64,000 bases of DNA from Oscillatoria acuminata PCC 6304 (GCF_000317105.1 NC_019693.1:1116001-1180000), one strand, 5' to 3'; positions 1 to 9,500 are shown, counted from the first letter of the stretch. Translations and numbers: made by a program. Notes: a model not told the origin generated them from the letters alone.

Positions 1-180
1 TGACGTTCATGCTCAACGAATTCTCCACCAATTTGGGTGATCGGATCGCGTTCGATTGTGCGATCGTTATCACCGGAGGTCTTGATGGCGATCGCATCCC
101 TCGCGGTTTCCCGGTTTTGGGGATCGCTAGAGCGCCTATCATACTTGTGATCCCCGTAGGCGATCGCAAGGACTGACGAG
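1..180. other. Left-edge segment, possible partial coding sequence
   Basis: Both a plus-strand frame (open from the left edge to a TGA at about 174-176) and a minus-strand frame (open across 1-180) are free of stops. Such double-open reading is common where HIP1 octamers are dense. Neither translation was recognised, and the minus frame has no ATG, GTG or TTG start before the upstream stop near 223. It could be the 3' end of a gene lying to the left, but the strand cannot be decided from this window. Confidence 0.2.
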
Positions 181-295
181 TAAAAAAATGGATGGATTGT
201 TATTTTCCATATTCTCCATTTTTATTCCAGTTCTGACTTTCAATGTCTCCTGAGTCTCCCTCACTGTAACAAAATGTGCGCCCTAGACGATGGCA

Positions 296-323
296 AGGGG
301 CTTTCTCCCGGGAGAAAGCCCCT
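296..323. repeat. Perfect 28-bp palindrome in gene-free 5' region
   Basis: AGGGGCTTTCTCCC is followed directly by its reverse complement. It is probably a dispersed palindromic repeat or the stem of a transcription terminator. The surrounding 181-661 stretch shows no other gene or motif that I can support. Confidence 0.6.
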
Positions 324-661
324 ACAAACGACTCAATTTTAATCAATTGTGTCAGTTTTCTAATTTAAGATCCAATCCATGACAGCATTTTCCTGAATCA
401 TCCCTCTATTCAAGGGATTTCCTGGAGGTTCATCCCAAGCCCCCAGTCCGAGTGTCTAAGTATGACTCTCGTTTGTGATGAATTGTTTCATCCGGGGATG
501 TTCGATTAGTTTAGCACAGAAATTGAGATCTGTTTGCTAACTTTACCCGAGGAAATCCGTCTCCCGCTTCTGGAAAACGGGTCCCTGGATGATGGGGTAA
601 TTTCATCCCATCGGAGGAACACAATTCATGTGCTATCGTTTCTCGACCTGAAGGTAGATTT

Positions 662-1804
662 TTAGTGATGGTGGTGATGGTGATGGGTGTGAGGAACGGC
701 AACTAAGGGGGTTCCGGCTACAGCAGCGCGATCGCTGAGTAACTCCTCAATTAATGGGTTAGCCCATTCTGCCACCATTTTCAAAAACTCCGGTTGTTCG
801 TTAACACAGGGCATCTGAATATAACTCACATCAGAGTGACGCTTCTCTAAGTCATGAATAATATGATGCACATCCAGCAGGGTTTCATGATTTTCCGTGG
901 CAAACCCGATTGGCATAAACACCACCGCCTTTGCGCCGAGTTGGATCAAGTTCTCTGCGGCAAGGGTGGCATTTGGTTGAGTCCAGTCAATCAACGGAGT
1001 TTGGTGATTCAGCCAACCCACGGAAATCAGCGGATAGCGCTCAATCAGCTTATCCCGGACTGCATCATAGAGGGCCTGACTTTCCGTAATTCCCGACGTA
1101 AAGCCTTTTGCCTTGTGAGGACAACCGTGATTCATTAACACAATGCCAATTTGTGAGGCAAAATGTTCCCCGGTGAGTTCAGCAGCAATGGTTTGCTCGA
1201 CCATTTGTGCCATTAAATTGATATAGGCGGGTTGGTTATAAAAAGAAGGGATATATCGCATATCCTTAACCCACTGTTCGCTCTCACCCTCACTGAGTTT
1301 TTCGAGGGCTAAATTGACTTGTTCTACGGCAATACCGCTGGTAAAGATAGAATCCACCACTAATAGGGGATAGATCAGCAGTTTATCAAATCCTTCAGCT
1401 TTAATTTGAGTGAGAACTTGCTCGGGAAGGTGCGGCGCACAGAAGTTAAAGGCTTTGAAAACTTTAATGCGATCGCCCCACTGATGTTGCAATTCATGCT
1501 CGATTCCCTCCCGTTGTTTCTCAAAAATGGCATTGTGAGGGGAGATGAATTTGCCATGTTGATGACTCCACTCATGGAAATCAAAGATGGCGAGTAATTT
1601 TGCCAAGGGGGGATAGATCCAGCTTGGAACAGGTGCAAACTTCGCTGTGAGTAGATTCAGCGCTTGCTCATTATAGTTGGCAAAGTCGTCATAACTTTCG
1701 ACTTCGCCATACCCCATGAGTAATACAGCAACGCGATCGCCTTGCGAATCACTGCCACTGCTGACTGGGGTTGTTACTTGTTGTTGTTCGGGACTTGCAA
1801 CCAC
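662..1804 (-). CDS. Ferrochelatase-superfamily protein with C-terminal poly-His tail
   Basis: A 380-residue protein of the class II chelatase fold, the family that inserts metal ions into tetrapyrroles. His226 in the NHGCP segment and His306-Glu307 in the ENHETLLDVHH segment match the positions of the catalytic His and Glu of ferrochelatases. The N-terminal LLMGYGEVES replaces the usual LLNLGGP, so this is a divergent paralogue and not the standard HemH with its chlorophyll-binding tail. The protein ends with HTH followed by six more His, a natural metal-binding tail like those seen in some nickel or cobalt chelatases and chaperones. The start is a GTG preceded by TGAGGAG at good spacing. Metal and substrate are uncertain: iron, cobalt or a storage role are all possible. 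Confidence 0.8.
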   Translation of the reverse strand: MVASPEQQQVTTPVSSGSDSQGDRVAVLLMGYGEVESYDDFANYNEQALNLLTAKFAPVPSWIYPPLAKLLAIFDFHEWSHQHGKFISPHNAIFEKQREGIEHELQHQWGDRIKVFKAFNFCAPHLPEQVLTQIKAEGFDKLLIYPLLVVDSIFTSGIAVEQVNLALEKLSEGESEQWVKDMRYIPSFYNQPAYINLMAQMVEQTIAAELTGEHFASQIGIVLMNHGCPHKAKGFTSGITESQALYDAVRDKLIERYPLISVGWLNHQTPLIDWTQPNATLAAENLIQLGAKAVVFMPIGFATENHETLLDVHHIIHDLEKRHSDVSYIQMPCVNEQPEFLKMVAEWANPLIEELLSDRAAVAGTPLVAVPHTHHHHHHH

Positions 1805-1953
1805 GGTTGACTCCTCAATATTCGAGTTAGGGTTCTGCGATCGGGTTCATGTTGCCGATTCCCTCTAGAGTAACATCCCCTAGGGGGGGAATGAGGGGTG
1901 AGGTGAACCCAACCCAGGGACTGGGTTGGCAAGATTGGGTAAAGATGAAAAAA

Positions 1954-1977
1954 CCCTCCCCAATGTCTTGGGGAGGG
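1954..1977 (-). terminator. Rho-independent terminator
   Basis: On the minus strand CCCTCCCCAA pairs with TTGGGGAGGG across a short loop and is followed by TTTTTT. It lies just downstream of the lipoprotein gene that ends at 2002 and closes the three-gene minus-strand operon. Confidence 0.85.
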
Positions 1978-2001
1978 TGAAAGCTGTTGCTGCCGGTTCG
2001 T

Positions 2002-2898
2002 TTAAAAGGCGCAATAGTAGACGGAACCGACATCTATCGACTCTAGGCGATCGCTTCTAGGAACCAGCGCCTCAAAGCTATGACCCTCAAAACTGGGACG
2101 CCAAAACACCAACAGGGGAACGGGATTATTTTGGAATTGGAACGCACCAATGGGTGCAGAAATTCCCGGTTGAATGCGTTTAGAAAAATCAATCGCTTCC
2201 TCGTAGGCACCCGGCATGGACAAAATTTCCACCGGGTTGATGTAGAGAGCGGTTCCGGCATTGTCAGCAACCGTTAACATTGCCGTTTTATCGCTGGTTT
2301 GTTCCAAGACAATGATGGTTTCTCCCGCTTCCCAAGCTTTGATTTGCATGGGGTCTGGCGGATTTCGACGCAGGACTCCCTCGGGAATGCGATCGATGGG
2401 GAGGGTTTCCAAAGATAAAGCAGTGGCAGCATCTCCTTGAGAGGGTGGCAACACCCAAACTGCTCCTTCTGGGAAGGTTTGAGAGGCATTAAAGGTTGCC
2501 ATTGGGGTGGGACTGTTGTCACAACCGTAGGGTTCATTTTGCCAGCGCCGCAAGGTCACTTCTTCGCGAATTCCCGGTGCGATCGCCACCACAGGAGTTC
2601 CTGGATCAACTAACGACCACTGTTCAGAAAACATCGCAATTTGTGCCTCCCCACTGGTGGGAGAAAAAGCAAACTCACTAGCACCATTTTGTTGCACTTT
2701 GGTCCCAAATCCTAGCCATCCCGGAAAGTCTAAAAATCGCTGTTCCGGCAAATCTCTTTCTGCCTCGGGAATTGTTGTGGCACTATTGTTCCCCCAAATT
2801 GTACAGCTATTCAGTCCGGGTAACATCAACAGAAGACTTAAGAGGGTTAGAGAAAGCTGGGTTTTCGGTGTCGGGATGGAAAGGTTTAATTTTTTCAT
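2002..2898 (-). CDS. Predicted lipoprotein of unknown function
   Basis: A 298-residue protein not recognised as any named family. The N-terminus MKKLNLS leads into a hydrophobic stretch (residues about 15-28) and a lipobox LNSC with Cys32, so it is probably exported and lipid-anchored. The mature part is rich in Pro, Glu and aromatic residues and has no obvious catalytic motif. The start at 2898 is chosen over a further upstream one because it gives the signal peptide and makes a 4-bp ATGA overlap with the stop of the SGNH hydrolase gene, typical of translational coupling. It is the last gene of the operon with the aldo/keto reductase and the hydrolase. Confidence 0.7.
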   Translation of the reverse strand: MKKLNLSIPTPKTQLSLTLLSLLLMLPGLNSCTIWGNNSATTIPEAERDLPEQRFLDFPGWLGFGTKVQQNGASEFAFSPTSGEAQIAMFSEQWSLVDPGTPVVAIAPGIREEVTLRRWQNEPYGCDNSPTPMATFNASQTFPEGAVWVLPPSQGDAATALSLETLPIDRIPEGVLRRNPPDPMQIKAWEAGETIIVLEQTSDKTAMLTVADNAGTALYINPVEILSMPGAYEEAIDFSKRIQPGISAPIGAFQFQNNPVPLLVFWRPSFEGHSFEALVPRSDRLESIDVGSVYYCAF

Positions 2899-3503
2899 GT
2901 CTTCTTTGGGTTCATCCAAGATATCCAGCCTAACCAATTTTTTACCAATGCTGCCAATTCTGCATATCCGGCAGATTGAGGATGTGCTCCATCATTAGCC
3001 GCTACTTCACTCATCCAGATGGGAGAGTTTTGAAGGGGAGTTAAAACATCTAAATAGGGAATGGACAGATTGAAGCAAATTTGCTCAAATTGATTGGATA
3101 GAGCAACCAGTCTCAAGTTGTTTTCACCATTGCCAAGGGGAGGAGAACTCACCATTAACACCGGAAACAACAATTTCGCCTGTTCAAGGATCTGCCATGC
3201 ATTGTTCAGGGAGTCCGGAAAGTCTATGCGCGTTTTTCCTTTTTCGAGGGTAATATCGTTTGCACCGAAGGAAAATAGGACTTTTCCATTACAATTTGGG
3301 GGTAAGCGATGGGAAACTTCCGGCAGCCAACGCTTTAAAATATCCGCCGAGGTATCTCCCCGGACCCCGAGATTGTAATAGGTAATCTCGGACCCCGCTT
3401 GACAAGCTGTCGCCACAATTCTGCCGGTCCAGCCTAAGTATTCAGGGTCTCCGGTTCCGTTTACAAAGGAGTCACCGACAAAACATATCCGGCTTGCTGT
3501 CAT
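2895..3503 (-). CDS. SGNH/GDSL-family hydrolase
   Basis: A 202-residue esterase or lipase-like enzyme. The block I motif FVGDS places the nucleophile at Ser12, GAND carries the oxyanion Asn, and D171-GAH174 near the C-terminus supplies the Asp and His of the triad. No signal peptide is seen, so a cytoplasmic enzyme acting on an ester or acyl substrate is likely. It starts 12 nt after the aldo/keto reductase and overlaps the lipoprotein gene by 4 bp. Exact substrate unknown. Confidence 0.85.
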   Translation of the reverse strand: MTASRICFVGDSFVNGTGDPEYLGWTGRIVATACQAGSEITYYNLGVRGDTSADILKRWLPEVSHRLPPNCNGKVLFSFGANDITLEKGKTRIDFPDSLNNAWQILEQAKLLFPVLMVSSPPLGNGENNLRLVALSNQFEQICFNLSIPYLDVLTPLQNSPIWMSEVAANDGAHPQSAGYAELAALVKNWLGWISWMNPKKT

Positions 3504-3515
3504 GATTTAAACCTA

Positions 3516-4700
3516 TTATTGTTGGGAGAGTCGTTTCACACTTTCCCCGGCGAGTAACTGATGAGCATCGGCTAAGAGTTCAGGGATTTTATCCGCATGA
3601 GGACTGCGCGAAAGACATTGGCTAAAATCTAAGGTTTGGACGGCTTCGGCTTTTTCTCCAGGAAACCAATGGTTGCCATTTCCCAGTAAATTATAGCGCA
3701 TTTTGGCATACTCGACCATATCGTAGGCGATCGCCAGGTTTCTCAGCCATAAAATCTGGTAAATGTTAATCGAATTGGGGGTTTCTTCTGGGGTGGGTAG
3801 GCCGATATGCCAGCTTTTGAACCAATCTTCTCCAAATCGGGCGATCGCAGCCTGTTCCAACCGCTCAATAATCGGCGGTAACAGTTCCTCAGCTTCTTCT
3901 AAAAGCTCTAAAGTTTTCAAATGTTCATCAAAATCCGTGGGTCTCGATCCACCAATACTCAAGGTATGAATTTGGGGATGAGACAAGCAAAATAAGTCAT
4001 TAAATACGATGGGACTCAGGGGTTGGCAGAGTTCTACTAATCTTTCCGGAGGACTATAGAGGTTTCCCCCTTTATTCGAGGGACTAATAATAAATATCCC
4101 CATATCCCGTTGAGTAGCTGCCTCAATTGCAGGCCAGTTTCCCTGATTAATATAGTACCAATGCAGGTTGACATAATCAAACCGATTGGTCTGAATTGCC
4201 TTGATAATCACCTCCGTTGGCGCATGAGTGGAAAACCCAACAAACCGAACTTTACCCTGTGCTTGAAACTCTTTGACCACATCCACACATCCCCCAGGAC
4301 GAATGCTGTAGTCTAACAATTCCGGGGTATTAATCCCATGAATCCCCAACAAATCCACATAATCTAACTTTAAATTAGACAAGGATTGTTCCAAAGTCAC
4401 TCGAAATTCTTCAGGATTTTCAGTCGGTCCAACTTTGGTTTGAACGATAATTTTTTCTCGGGGTAATTTAGGGAGAATTTCGCCCAGTTGGATTTCCGAT
4501 GTGCCGTATCCCCTCGCCGTTTCAATATGATTAATCCCCACTTCCAGGGAACGCCGGATAATCGCTTCTACATTCTCTTGATTATTCGCCGGAATACTCG
4601 ATTGCGGCACATCTTGCCACTTGTACTGATATCTCATGCCGCCGCAGGAAAATACCGGCATTTGCAATTCAGTTCGTCCAAAGCGTCGGTATTGCATCAT
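3516..4700 (-). CDS. Aldo/keto reductase family oxidoreductase
   Basis: A 394-residue NAD(P)H-dependent reductase with a TIM-barrel fold. The tetrad region is visible: HIE60TARGY65, VQTK89 and GIH121. The family Asp is replaced by Glu60, a conservative change. The protein is longer than the usual 280-330 residues because of a C-terminal helical extension (after about residue 290) of the kind that in relatives holds a 4Fe-4S motif; no Cys cluster is present here. A second Met one codon in is an equally possible start. First gene of a tight minus-strand operon. Substrate not predictable. Confidence 0.85.
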   Translation of the reverse strand: MMQYRRFGRTELQMPVFSCGGMRYQYKWQDVPQSSIPANNQENVEAIIRRSLEVGINHIETARGYGTSEIQLGEILPKLPREKIIVQTKVGPTENPEEFRVTLEQSLSNLKLDYVDLLGIHGINTPELLDYSIRPGGCVDVVKEFQAQGKVRFVGFSTHAPTEVIIKAIQTNRFDYVNLHWYYINQGNWPAIEAATQRDMGIFIISPSNKGGNLYSPPERLVELCQPLSPIVFNDLFCLSHPQIHTLSIGGSRPTDFDEHLKTLELLEEAEELLPPIIERLEQAAIARFGEDWFKSWHIGLPTPEETPNSINIYQILWLRNLAIAYDMVEYAKMRYNLLGNGNHWFPGEKAEAVQTLDFSQCLSRSPHADKIPELLADAHQLLAGESVKRLSQQ

Positions 4701-4754
4701 TGGAATTTGAATTTGATATTAACAACTTACAGAGGCTTAAAACCCCGCCTGTAG

Positions 4755-4796
4755 CGGCGATTCGAGAATCGCCCGTCCGTCGGATTCATCCGACAG
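4755..4796. repeat. Two small hairpin repeats
   Basis: GGCGATTC/GAATCGCC-type and GTCGGAT/ATCCGAC palindromes sit side by side between the rpiA stop and the reductase start. They may terminate rpiA transcription (minus strand) and resemble dispersed hairpins elsewhere in the window. Confidence 0.45.
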
Positions 4797-4900
4797 TCAA
4801 TTTTATATTATAGTCCATTTAAGTCCATCTAAATCTGATGTAGGGGCAATTGATTGATGGACTACCCCTACAACCGGCACCGAGTGATTAGGGGTGAGGT

Positions 4901-5599
4901 TTACAGTTCCCGAATCACGGTTTTGCCGTCTACCACTTCACCGACTAACACGACATCGGTTACCCCAACAAATAACCCATTTTCCAACACACCAGGAATA
5001 TTGTTCAGAGTCTTTTCTAATTCCGCTGGATTGTCAATGCTCTCAAATTTGACATCAATTACAAAATTCCCTTGGTCCGTAATCACGGGCCCGGCTTTCT
5101 TCACCCCCATCCGCAATTCCGGGGTTCCCCCTAACTTTTTAATTGCTGCCATTACCGGCGTCATTGCCATCGGCAATACTTCTACAGGTAACAAAAAGGT
5201 AGAACCCAATTTATCCACCAATTTAGAACTATCTACCACGACAATAAATACCTCAGCAAGACAATCTACAATTTTCTCGCGAGTATGTGCTGCACCGCCG
5301 CCTTTAATCAGGTTTTTCTGGGGATCAACTTCATCAGCACCATCAATGGCAATATCAATGCGATCGACTTCATCTAAAGTCGTTAAAGGAATCCCAAATT
5401 GTTTCGCCAGCACTGATGCCTGAAACGAAGTCGGAATCCCTTTAATATCTTTTAAATCCCCATTTTTCAGCCGTTCCCCGAGGAACTCAATGGTATAAGC
5501 GGTGGTAGAACCCGTCCCTAATCCCACGATGGAACCGGATTTCACTCGTTGCGCGGCTGCCTTGCCGACTTCGCGTTTCATGGCATTTGCTGTACTCAT
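4901..5599 (-). CDS. rpiA: Ribose-5-phosphate isomerase A
   Basis: Interconverts ribose 5-phosphate and ribulose 5-phosphate in the pentose phosphate and Calvin cycles, in the cytoplasm. The 232-residue product has the family motifs GLGTGSTT (phosphate binding), DGADEVD and [11 protein letters not shown], with the catalytic Asp and Lys in the last two. The start at 5599 ([10 protein letters not shown]) is favoured over an upstream extension because AGGAG lies 8 nt before it and the length then matches the family. In a photoautotroph it feeds the regeneration arm that supplies the Rubisco encoded at 47-49 kb. Confidence 0.95.
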   Translation of the reverse strand: MSTANAMKREVGKAAAQRVKSGSIVGLGTGSTTAYTIEFLGERLKNGDLKDIKGIPTSFQASVLAKQFGIPLTTLDEVDRIDIAIDGADEVDPQKNLIKGGGAAHTREKIVDCLAEVFIVVVDSSKLVDKLGSTFLLPVEVLPMAMTPVMAAIKKLGGTPELRMGVKKAGPVITDQGNFVIDVKFESIDNPAELEKTLNNIPGVLENGLFVGVTDVVLVGEVVDGKTVIREL

Positions 5600-5827
5600 C
5601 AGATCCACTCCTATGTTTGTCCCCACTGGGACAGAACGACAGTTAAAATAAACTCCACTGTCAAATTTACCCTGTTCCTGTCCCCATCGCGCATTTTTTC
5701 CCCTCCGGATGACTGATCCCGCCCTGGGTGATATTATCAATGGGTGTCGATGTCTATGGGATGGTGGCTCAGATCCCCCCTAGGTTCCGCACCGCTTGCC
5801 AATCGTTTCTCCCGCTGTAAAGTTGAT

Positions 5828-7333
5828 ATGAAAATTGCATTTATAGACCCTTCCGATTGGGATTACCGGGTAGAAAGCGCGTATGAGATGCCGATGGGAG
5901 GTTCCCAATCTGCTTTATGTTATTTAGCGGAACAATTGGCACAACAGGGTCATGAGGTTTTTGTGTTTAATCAAACCTCTAATCCAGGGATTTCAAGGGG
6001 TGTAAACTGTCTGGCTTTTCCCTTAAATCAGATGTCCGAGACAGTGCGCCGATCGCTGGATGTGGCAATTATTTTAAATGTGGCAGGCAAGGGTCTCCCA
6101 CTCCGGCAATTCTTCGGGGAGAAAATTCGCTTAATTTTGTGGACTCAACAGCTTCCCACCCTCCACGCAATGCAGCCGTTAGAAAATCCGGCTGAACGAG
6201 ATGTGTATGATGGATTTGCCTTTGTCAGTGAATGGCAGCGACATCAATTTGAAGTAGTTTTTAACATTAATTCCGAGCGCAGTGCAATTCTCAGAAATGC
6301 CATTGCGCCCGCCTTTCAAAACCTCTTTCCCCCCAATACTTCTATCCTCTCCCATAAATCTCATCCCCCCATTCTCGCCTACACCAGCACACCCTTCCGA
6401 GGATTAGATTTACTCTTATCAATTTTCCCCAAAATTCGTCAAGCAGTCCCCGGAACTATTCTCAAAGTTTTTTCCAGTAAAAAAGTCTACCAACTGCGGG
6501 AAGATATCGATGAATCCGTCTATGGTTCCCTCTATCAACACTGTCGGGACATGGAAGGAGTAGAATATTTGGGGTCTGTTTCTCAACCGGAACTCGCTCA
6601 ACAGTTGCGATCGGTTTCGCTGTTAACCTATCCCAATACCTTTAAAGAAACCTCTTGTATTGCAGTAATGGAAGCAATGGCAAGCGGATGTCGCGTGGTG
6701 ACAAGCAATTTAGCAGCACTCACGGAAACAGCAGCCGGTTTTTGTCCCTTAGTTTCCGTTGAGGATGTTCAGGGATTTTCTTCTGTCAGGGATTGGCAAT
6801 TTTCTGGAAGAACCGATTGGCAAAATTATGCGAGTCGGTTTGTGGAGACAACAGTGCAGGCGATCGCAGATTTGCAAAATATCAATGCCGAATCCCAACT
6901 CCAAAAACAGGTGGACTATATCCATCATTCCTGCACTTGGGAGGTGCGCGCCACTACCTGGATTGACTGGTTGAGTCACCTCTGTGGATTGAACAGTCCC
7001 TCCGTTCCTCCCACCGCTAAAACCCTCACCCAACAAGCAGAACTTGCCTATCATCAAGGACAATTAAACCGGGCGGTGACCCTCTGTCAACAATCCCTCA
7101 AACTGAATCCAACTCTGACGCAAACCTATCAAATTTTAGGGGATACATTCCAGGATGCGGGGAAACTCCTAGAAGCGAGTCGTGCCTATGCAACCGCCTT
7201 AAAACTGTTAGAAACGGGCAAGGTTGACAGTACCCAATCCCTTCTACTCCGGGACAAATTAGGACAAATTCTGGATGAATTGGGCGAGAGTGAAGCGGCG
7301 ATCGCCCTGAAGTCTGGTTTTGGGGGGTCTTAA
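5828..7333 (+). CDS. GT4-type glycosyltransferase with C-terminal TPR
   Basis: A 501-residue protein. The N-terminal half begins MKIAFIDPSDW and includes the GGSQSALCYLAEQLAQ helix typical of GT-B Rossmann domains. The second Rossmann domain holds the donor-binding region with EAMASGCRVV (about residues 280-290). Residues about 400-495 form at least two tetratricopeptide-like helical pairs (LAYHQGQLNRAVTLCQQSL, LGDTFQDAGKLLEASRAY). It probably transfers a sugar from a nucleotide donor to a polysaccharide, lipid or protein, with the TPR as partner interface. The start is set at MKIAFID; an earlier in-frame ATG would add an implausible 28-residue leader. Confidence 0.85.
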   Translation: MKIAFIDPSDWDYRVESAYEMPMGGSQSALCYLAEQLAQQGHEVFVFNQTSNPGISRGVNCLAFPLNQMSETVRRSLDVAIILNVAGKGLPLRQFFGEKIRLILWTQQLPTLHAMQPLENPAERDVYDGFAFVSEWQRHQFEVVFNINSERSAILRNAIAPAFQNLFPPNTSILSHKSHPPILAYTSTPFRGLDLLLSIFPKIRQAVPGTILKVFSSKKVYQLREDIDESVYGSLYQHCRDMEGVEYLGSVSQPELAQQLRSVSLLTYPNTFKETSCIAVMEAMASGCRVVTSNLAALTETAAGFCPLVSVEDVQGFSSVRDWQFSGRTDWQNYASRFVETTVQAIADLQNINAESQLQKQVDYIHHSCTWEVRATTWIDWLSHLCGLNSPSVPPTAKTLTQQAELAYHQGQLNRAVTLCQQSLKLNPTLTQTYQILGDTFQDAGKLLEASRAYATALKLLETGKVDSTQSLLLRDKLGQILDELGESEAAIALKSGFGGS

Positions 7334-7487
7334 CTGGCCCTTGAGGTTTTACAAAACCTTTACAAGGACCGGGGGACTTTTGTCGGTTCCTTTACAAAAC
7401 TTTGTGTTAAGCCGTCTATGGTGGAAATAGGAACCATTTACAGGGGCAAGCGAATTGCGATCGCACCCCGCTGAGGTACTTACTATC

Positions 7488-7760
7488 ATGACGCAACTTT
7501 TTCTCCCTGTTCTGCAACCCCTGCGCCAATGGCTCGATCAGATAGAAGTTCGCGATCCCAAGGTGGCGAAACAACTCTACAAACTGATTCCAGCCCAATG
7601 TCCCTTTGCCCGGGACCTCAAATTTAGGGGACGCACCCTTTTCCACATTCCCCCCCTGTGCAAACTCAATCCCTTGTACGATGAACTGATGGGACTGCGC
7701 TTTCGGGCGCTGTGTTATCTCGTGGATGAATGTGGCATGGATATTCAAGCCTTTTCCTAA
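7488..7760 (+). CDS. Mo-dependent nitrogenase C-terminal-domain-like small protein
   Basis: A 90-residue protein with the conserved core LIPAQCPFARDLKFRGR and PPLCKLNPLYDELMGLRFRAL. I recognise this as the cyanobacterial family annotated as Mo-dependent nitrogenase C-terminus. Despite the name it is usually a free-standing small protein of unknown role, found also in strains that do not fix nitrogen. Three Cys are present (in AQCPF, LCKL and DECG), which might bind metal. No nif genes are nearby. The ATG at 7488 is preferred to an upstream in-frame start because homologues begin near there. Confidence 0.75.
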   Translation: MTQLFLPVLQPLRQWLDQIEVRDPKVAKQLYKLIPAQCPFARDLKFRGRTLFHIPPLCKLNPLYDELMGLRFRALCYLVDECGMDIQAFS

Positions 7761-7850
7761 ATCTCCTCAATAAACCGGAGCGATCGCCCATTGACACTGG
7801 ACCCTACTGCCTAGCGCCAATAGGCGATCGCTCAGTTCATTTGAAAGAGA

Positions 7851-8564
7851 TTATTCAGCCGTTGCCAGTTCGCCATTGCCACGATTGCGACGACGAGTCA
7901 AGGCATTGAACACCATTTGACCGATCGCCTTAATCAAGCTACCTTCGAGTTCCTTAAACATATTCATGTTCAACCCAAAGGCATGATTGGCTTCATCCAC
8001 AATGCGATCGGCATCCGCATCATCGATCGGCAAATTGTTCATCGCTTCACGATACTGAGTTTTGAACGCCTTCTCATCCGTAATCTGCTCAAACTCATAG
8101 AAAGCAGTGCCATCGCCTTCTAAATTCATCGCCCGTTGAGCAATTCCCTTGAGGATTTGACCCCCGGACAAATCGCCCAAATAACGGGTGTAAGAATGAG
8201 CCACCAATAGTTCCGGTGCCGTTTCCGACACTTCCCGGATCCGCTGAATGTAGGCTTGAGCCGCCTCAGAAGGAGCCACCTGCTCCCGCCAGTTGCTGCC
8301 ATAGTAGAAGGTTAAATCTTGCTCTAAACTCGCCTTGCGGTTCAGTTCAGGAAAGTAAATCTTCGACAAGATCGGGTGATTGCGATGCCGTTCCATTTCC
8401 TCTTCCATCGCCGAATAGACGAAGTAGAGATTCCGAACCAGAGTCCGATAAGAGTTTTTCTCAACGGTTCCTTTTAAAAAGCACTTGACAAACCCCACAT
8501 TTTCTGCCATGCTGTGAGACTTTTTCGTGCCTTCACGCAGTTTTGTTGCTAAATTGCTACTCAT
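7851..8564 (-). CDS. ho1: Heme oxygenase (biliverdin-producing)
   Basis: Splits heme to biliverdin IX-alpha, CO and iron using reduced ferredoxin, the first step to phycobilin chromophores. The 237-residue soluble protein has the proximal heme ligand His17 in KKSHSMAEN and the distal-helix motif YLGDLSGGQ. Length and both motifs match cyanobacterial Ho1. It is transcribed alone on the minus strand; the 286-nt upstream gap to the ParE-like gene should contain its promoter, where I see no clear operator. Confidence 0.95.
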   Translation of the reverse strand: MSSNLATKLREGTKKSHSMAENVGFVKCFLKGTVEKNSYRTLVRNLYFVYSAMEEEMERHRNHPILSKIYFPELNRKASLEQDLTFYYGSNWREQVAPSEAAQAYIQRIREVSETAPELLVAHSYTRYLGDLSGGQILKGIAQRAMNLEGDGTAFYEFEQITDEKAFKTQYREAMNNLPIDDADADRIVDEANHAFGLNMNMFKELEGSLIKAIGQMVFNALTRRRNRGNGELATAE

Positions 8565-8850
8565 TCGCTTCCTTAACTTTCCAACTTTAATAAAACAGCG
8601 GGCCTATCGCCTTCGCAAGAGGCCATAAAAAATAACCTCTAAAGGGTTAGGTTAGACTGAATCGATGAGAATTTTCGTTAAGTTTTTTAAAGTTTCCTGG
8701 GGACCCCAGTGGGACTTCCCAGTGAAAATGGGGACTCTTCGATTCTACATCCCAAGGTTCAAGAGCCTTTCAGGAATTTAGGAGGTTGACGGATGGAGGG
8801 TATCACTATCCTTTATTTATTATGGATGAGTGCCGTCAAGAGACTGCTCC

Positions 8851-9156
8851 TTAATCCTCATCCAGCCACTCAAAAATAGTCCTCAAATCTCGATATCCAC
8901 TCACCACCCGTACTACCTCAATTCCGTCAGCAATCCCCCGATAGAAAATCAGATAATCTTCCACCGGAAAACTCCGCAGAGGCGGACTGATTTGGTCCCA
9001 TCGGCGTCCCATATTCGGAAAATCGGCCAGCCTTTGACATTGTTCAATGATCTTATCAATCAAACGAACAGCCACCGCCGGACTAAGCTGTTCCAGGTAA
9101 GTGGCAATTTCTGTGATATCGTGGAACGCCGCATCGGATAGAATATAAACACTCAT
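8851..9156 (-). CDS. ParE/RelE-family toxin
   Basis: A 101-residue protein with the RelE/ParE fold pattern: an N-terminal helix pair (AAFHDITEIATYLEQL), the FPNMGRRWD segment and the C-terminal strands YLIFYRG and EVVRVVSGYRDL. Members inhibit gyrase or cleave mRNA; which applies is not visible. Its start overlaps the antitoxin stop by 4 bp (ATGA), the standard arrangement of a type II pair. Confidence 0.85.
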   Translation of the reverse strand: MSVYILSDAAFHDITEIATYLEQLSPAVAVRLIDKIIEQCQRLADFPNMGRRWDQISPPLRSFPVEDYLIFYRGIADGIEVVRVVSGYRDLRTIFEWLDED

Positions 9157-9416
9157 TGCTCTTGAGACCGACTGATAATCTTTTCCCGCAGATCTCGAAG
9201 GGCGGTTTCCCCATCAATCCCTTCACCGCGATCCAGCGATTCAATACCTACAGTAATTTTTTCCTGCAATTCCGCTAACTTTTCCTGATAGCGCTTTTCT
9301 CGGTCCTCCAGCAACTGCAATGCCGCTGCCACCACTTCACCCTCCGAAGCATATCTGCCACGGTTGACGGTAGCGCGAATAAATTCCTGTTGTGTGGGGG
9401 TCAGGGAGATATTCAT
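9153..9416 (-). CDS. ParD-family antitoxin
   Basis: An 87-residue protein of the ParD (CC2985) type. The ribbon-helix-helix N-terminus MNISLTPTQQEFIRATVNRGRY is followed by SEGEVVAAALQLLEDRE and a charged helical tail that should wrap the toxin. It is the upstream gene of the pair and probably represses its own promoter together with ParE. Confidence 0.88.
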   Translation of the reverse strand: MNISLTPTQQEFIRATVNRGRYASEGEVVAAALQLLEDREKRYQEKLAELQEKITVGIESLDRGEGIDGETALRDLREKIISRSQEQ

Positions 9417-9467
9417 AAACCATACTCTCTGCTAGGCGATCAGTTTAATTTTATCATGTTTTTGGAC

Positions 9468-9500
9468 ATTGGTCATTGGTCATTGGTCATTTGTTGGTGG
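9468..9500. repeat. Short tandem heptamer repeat (STRR-like)
   Basis: TTGGTCA-type heptamers are repeated head to tail upstream of the antitoxin gene. The same motif forms a longer tract at 19950-20046. Such heptamer tracts are a known feature of filamentous cyanobacterial genomes. Confidence 0.75.

Noticed and set aside
670-700. Poly-His tail as a vector or cloning artefact
   Set aside because: The codons are mixed, the upstream protein continues normally into the tail, and the flanking DNA is ordinary cyanobacterial sequence.
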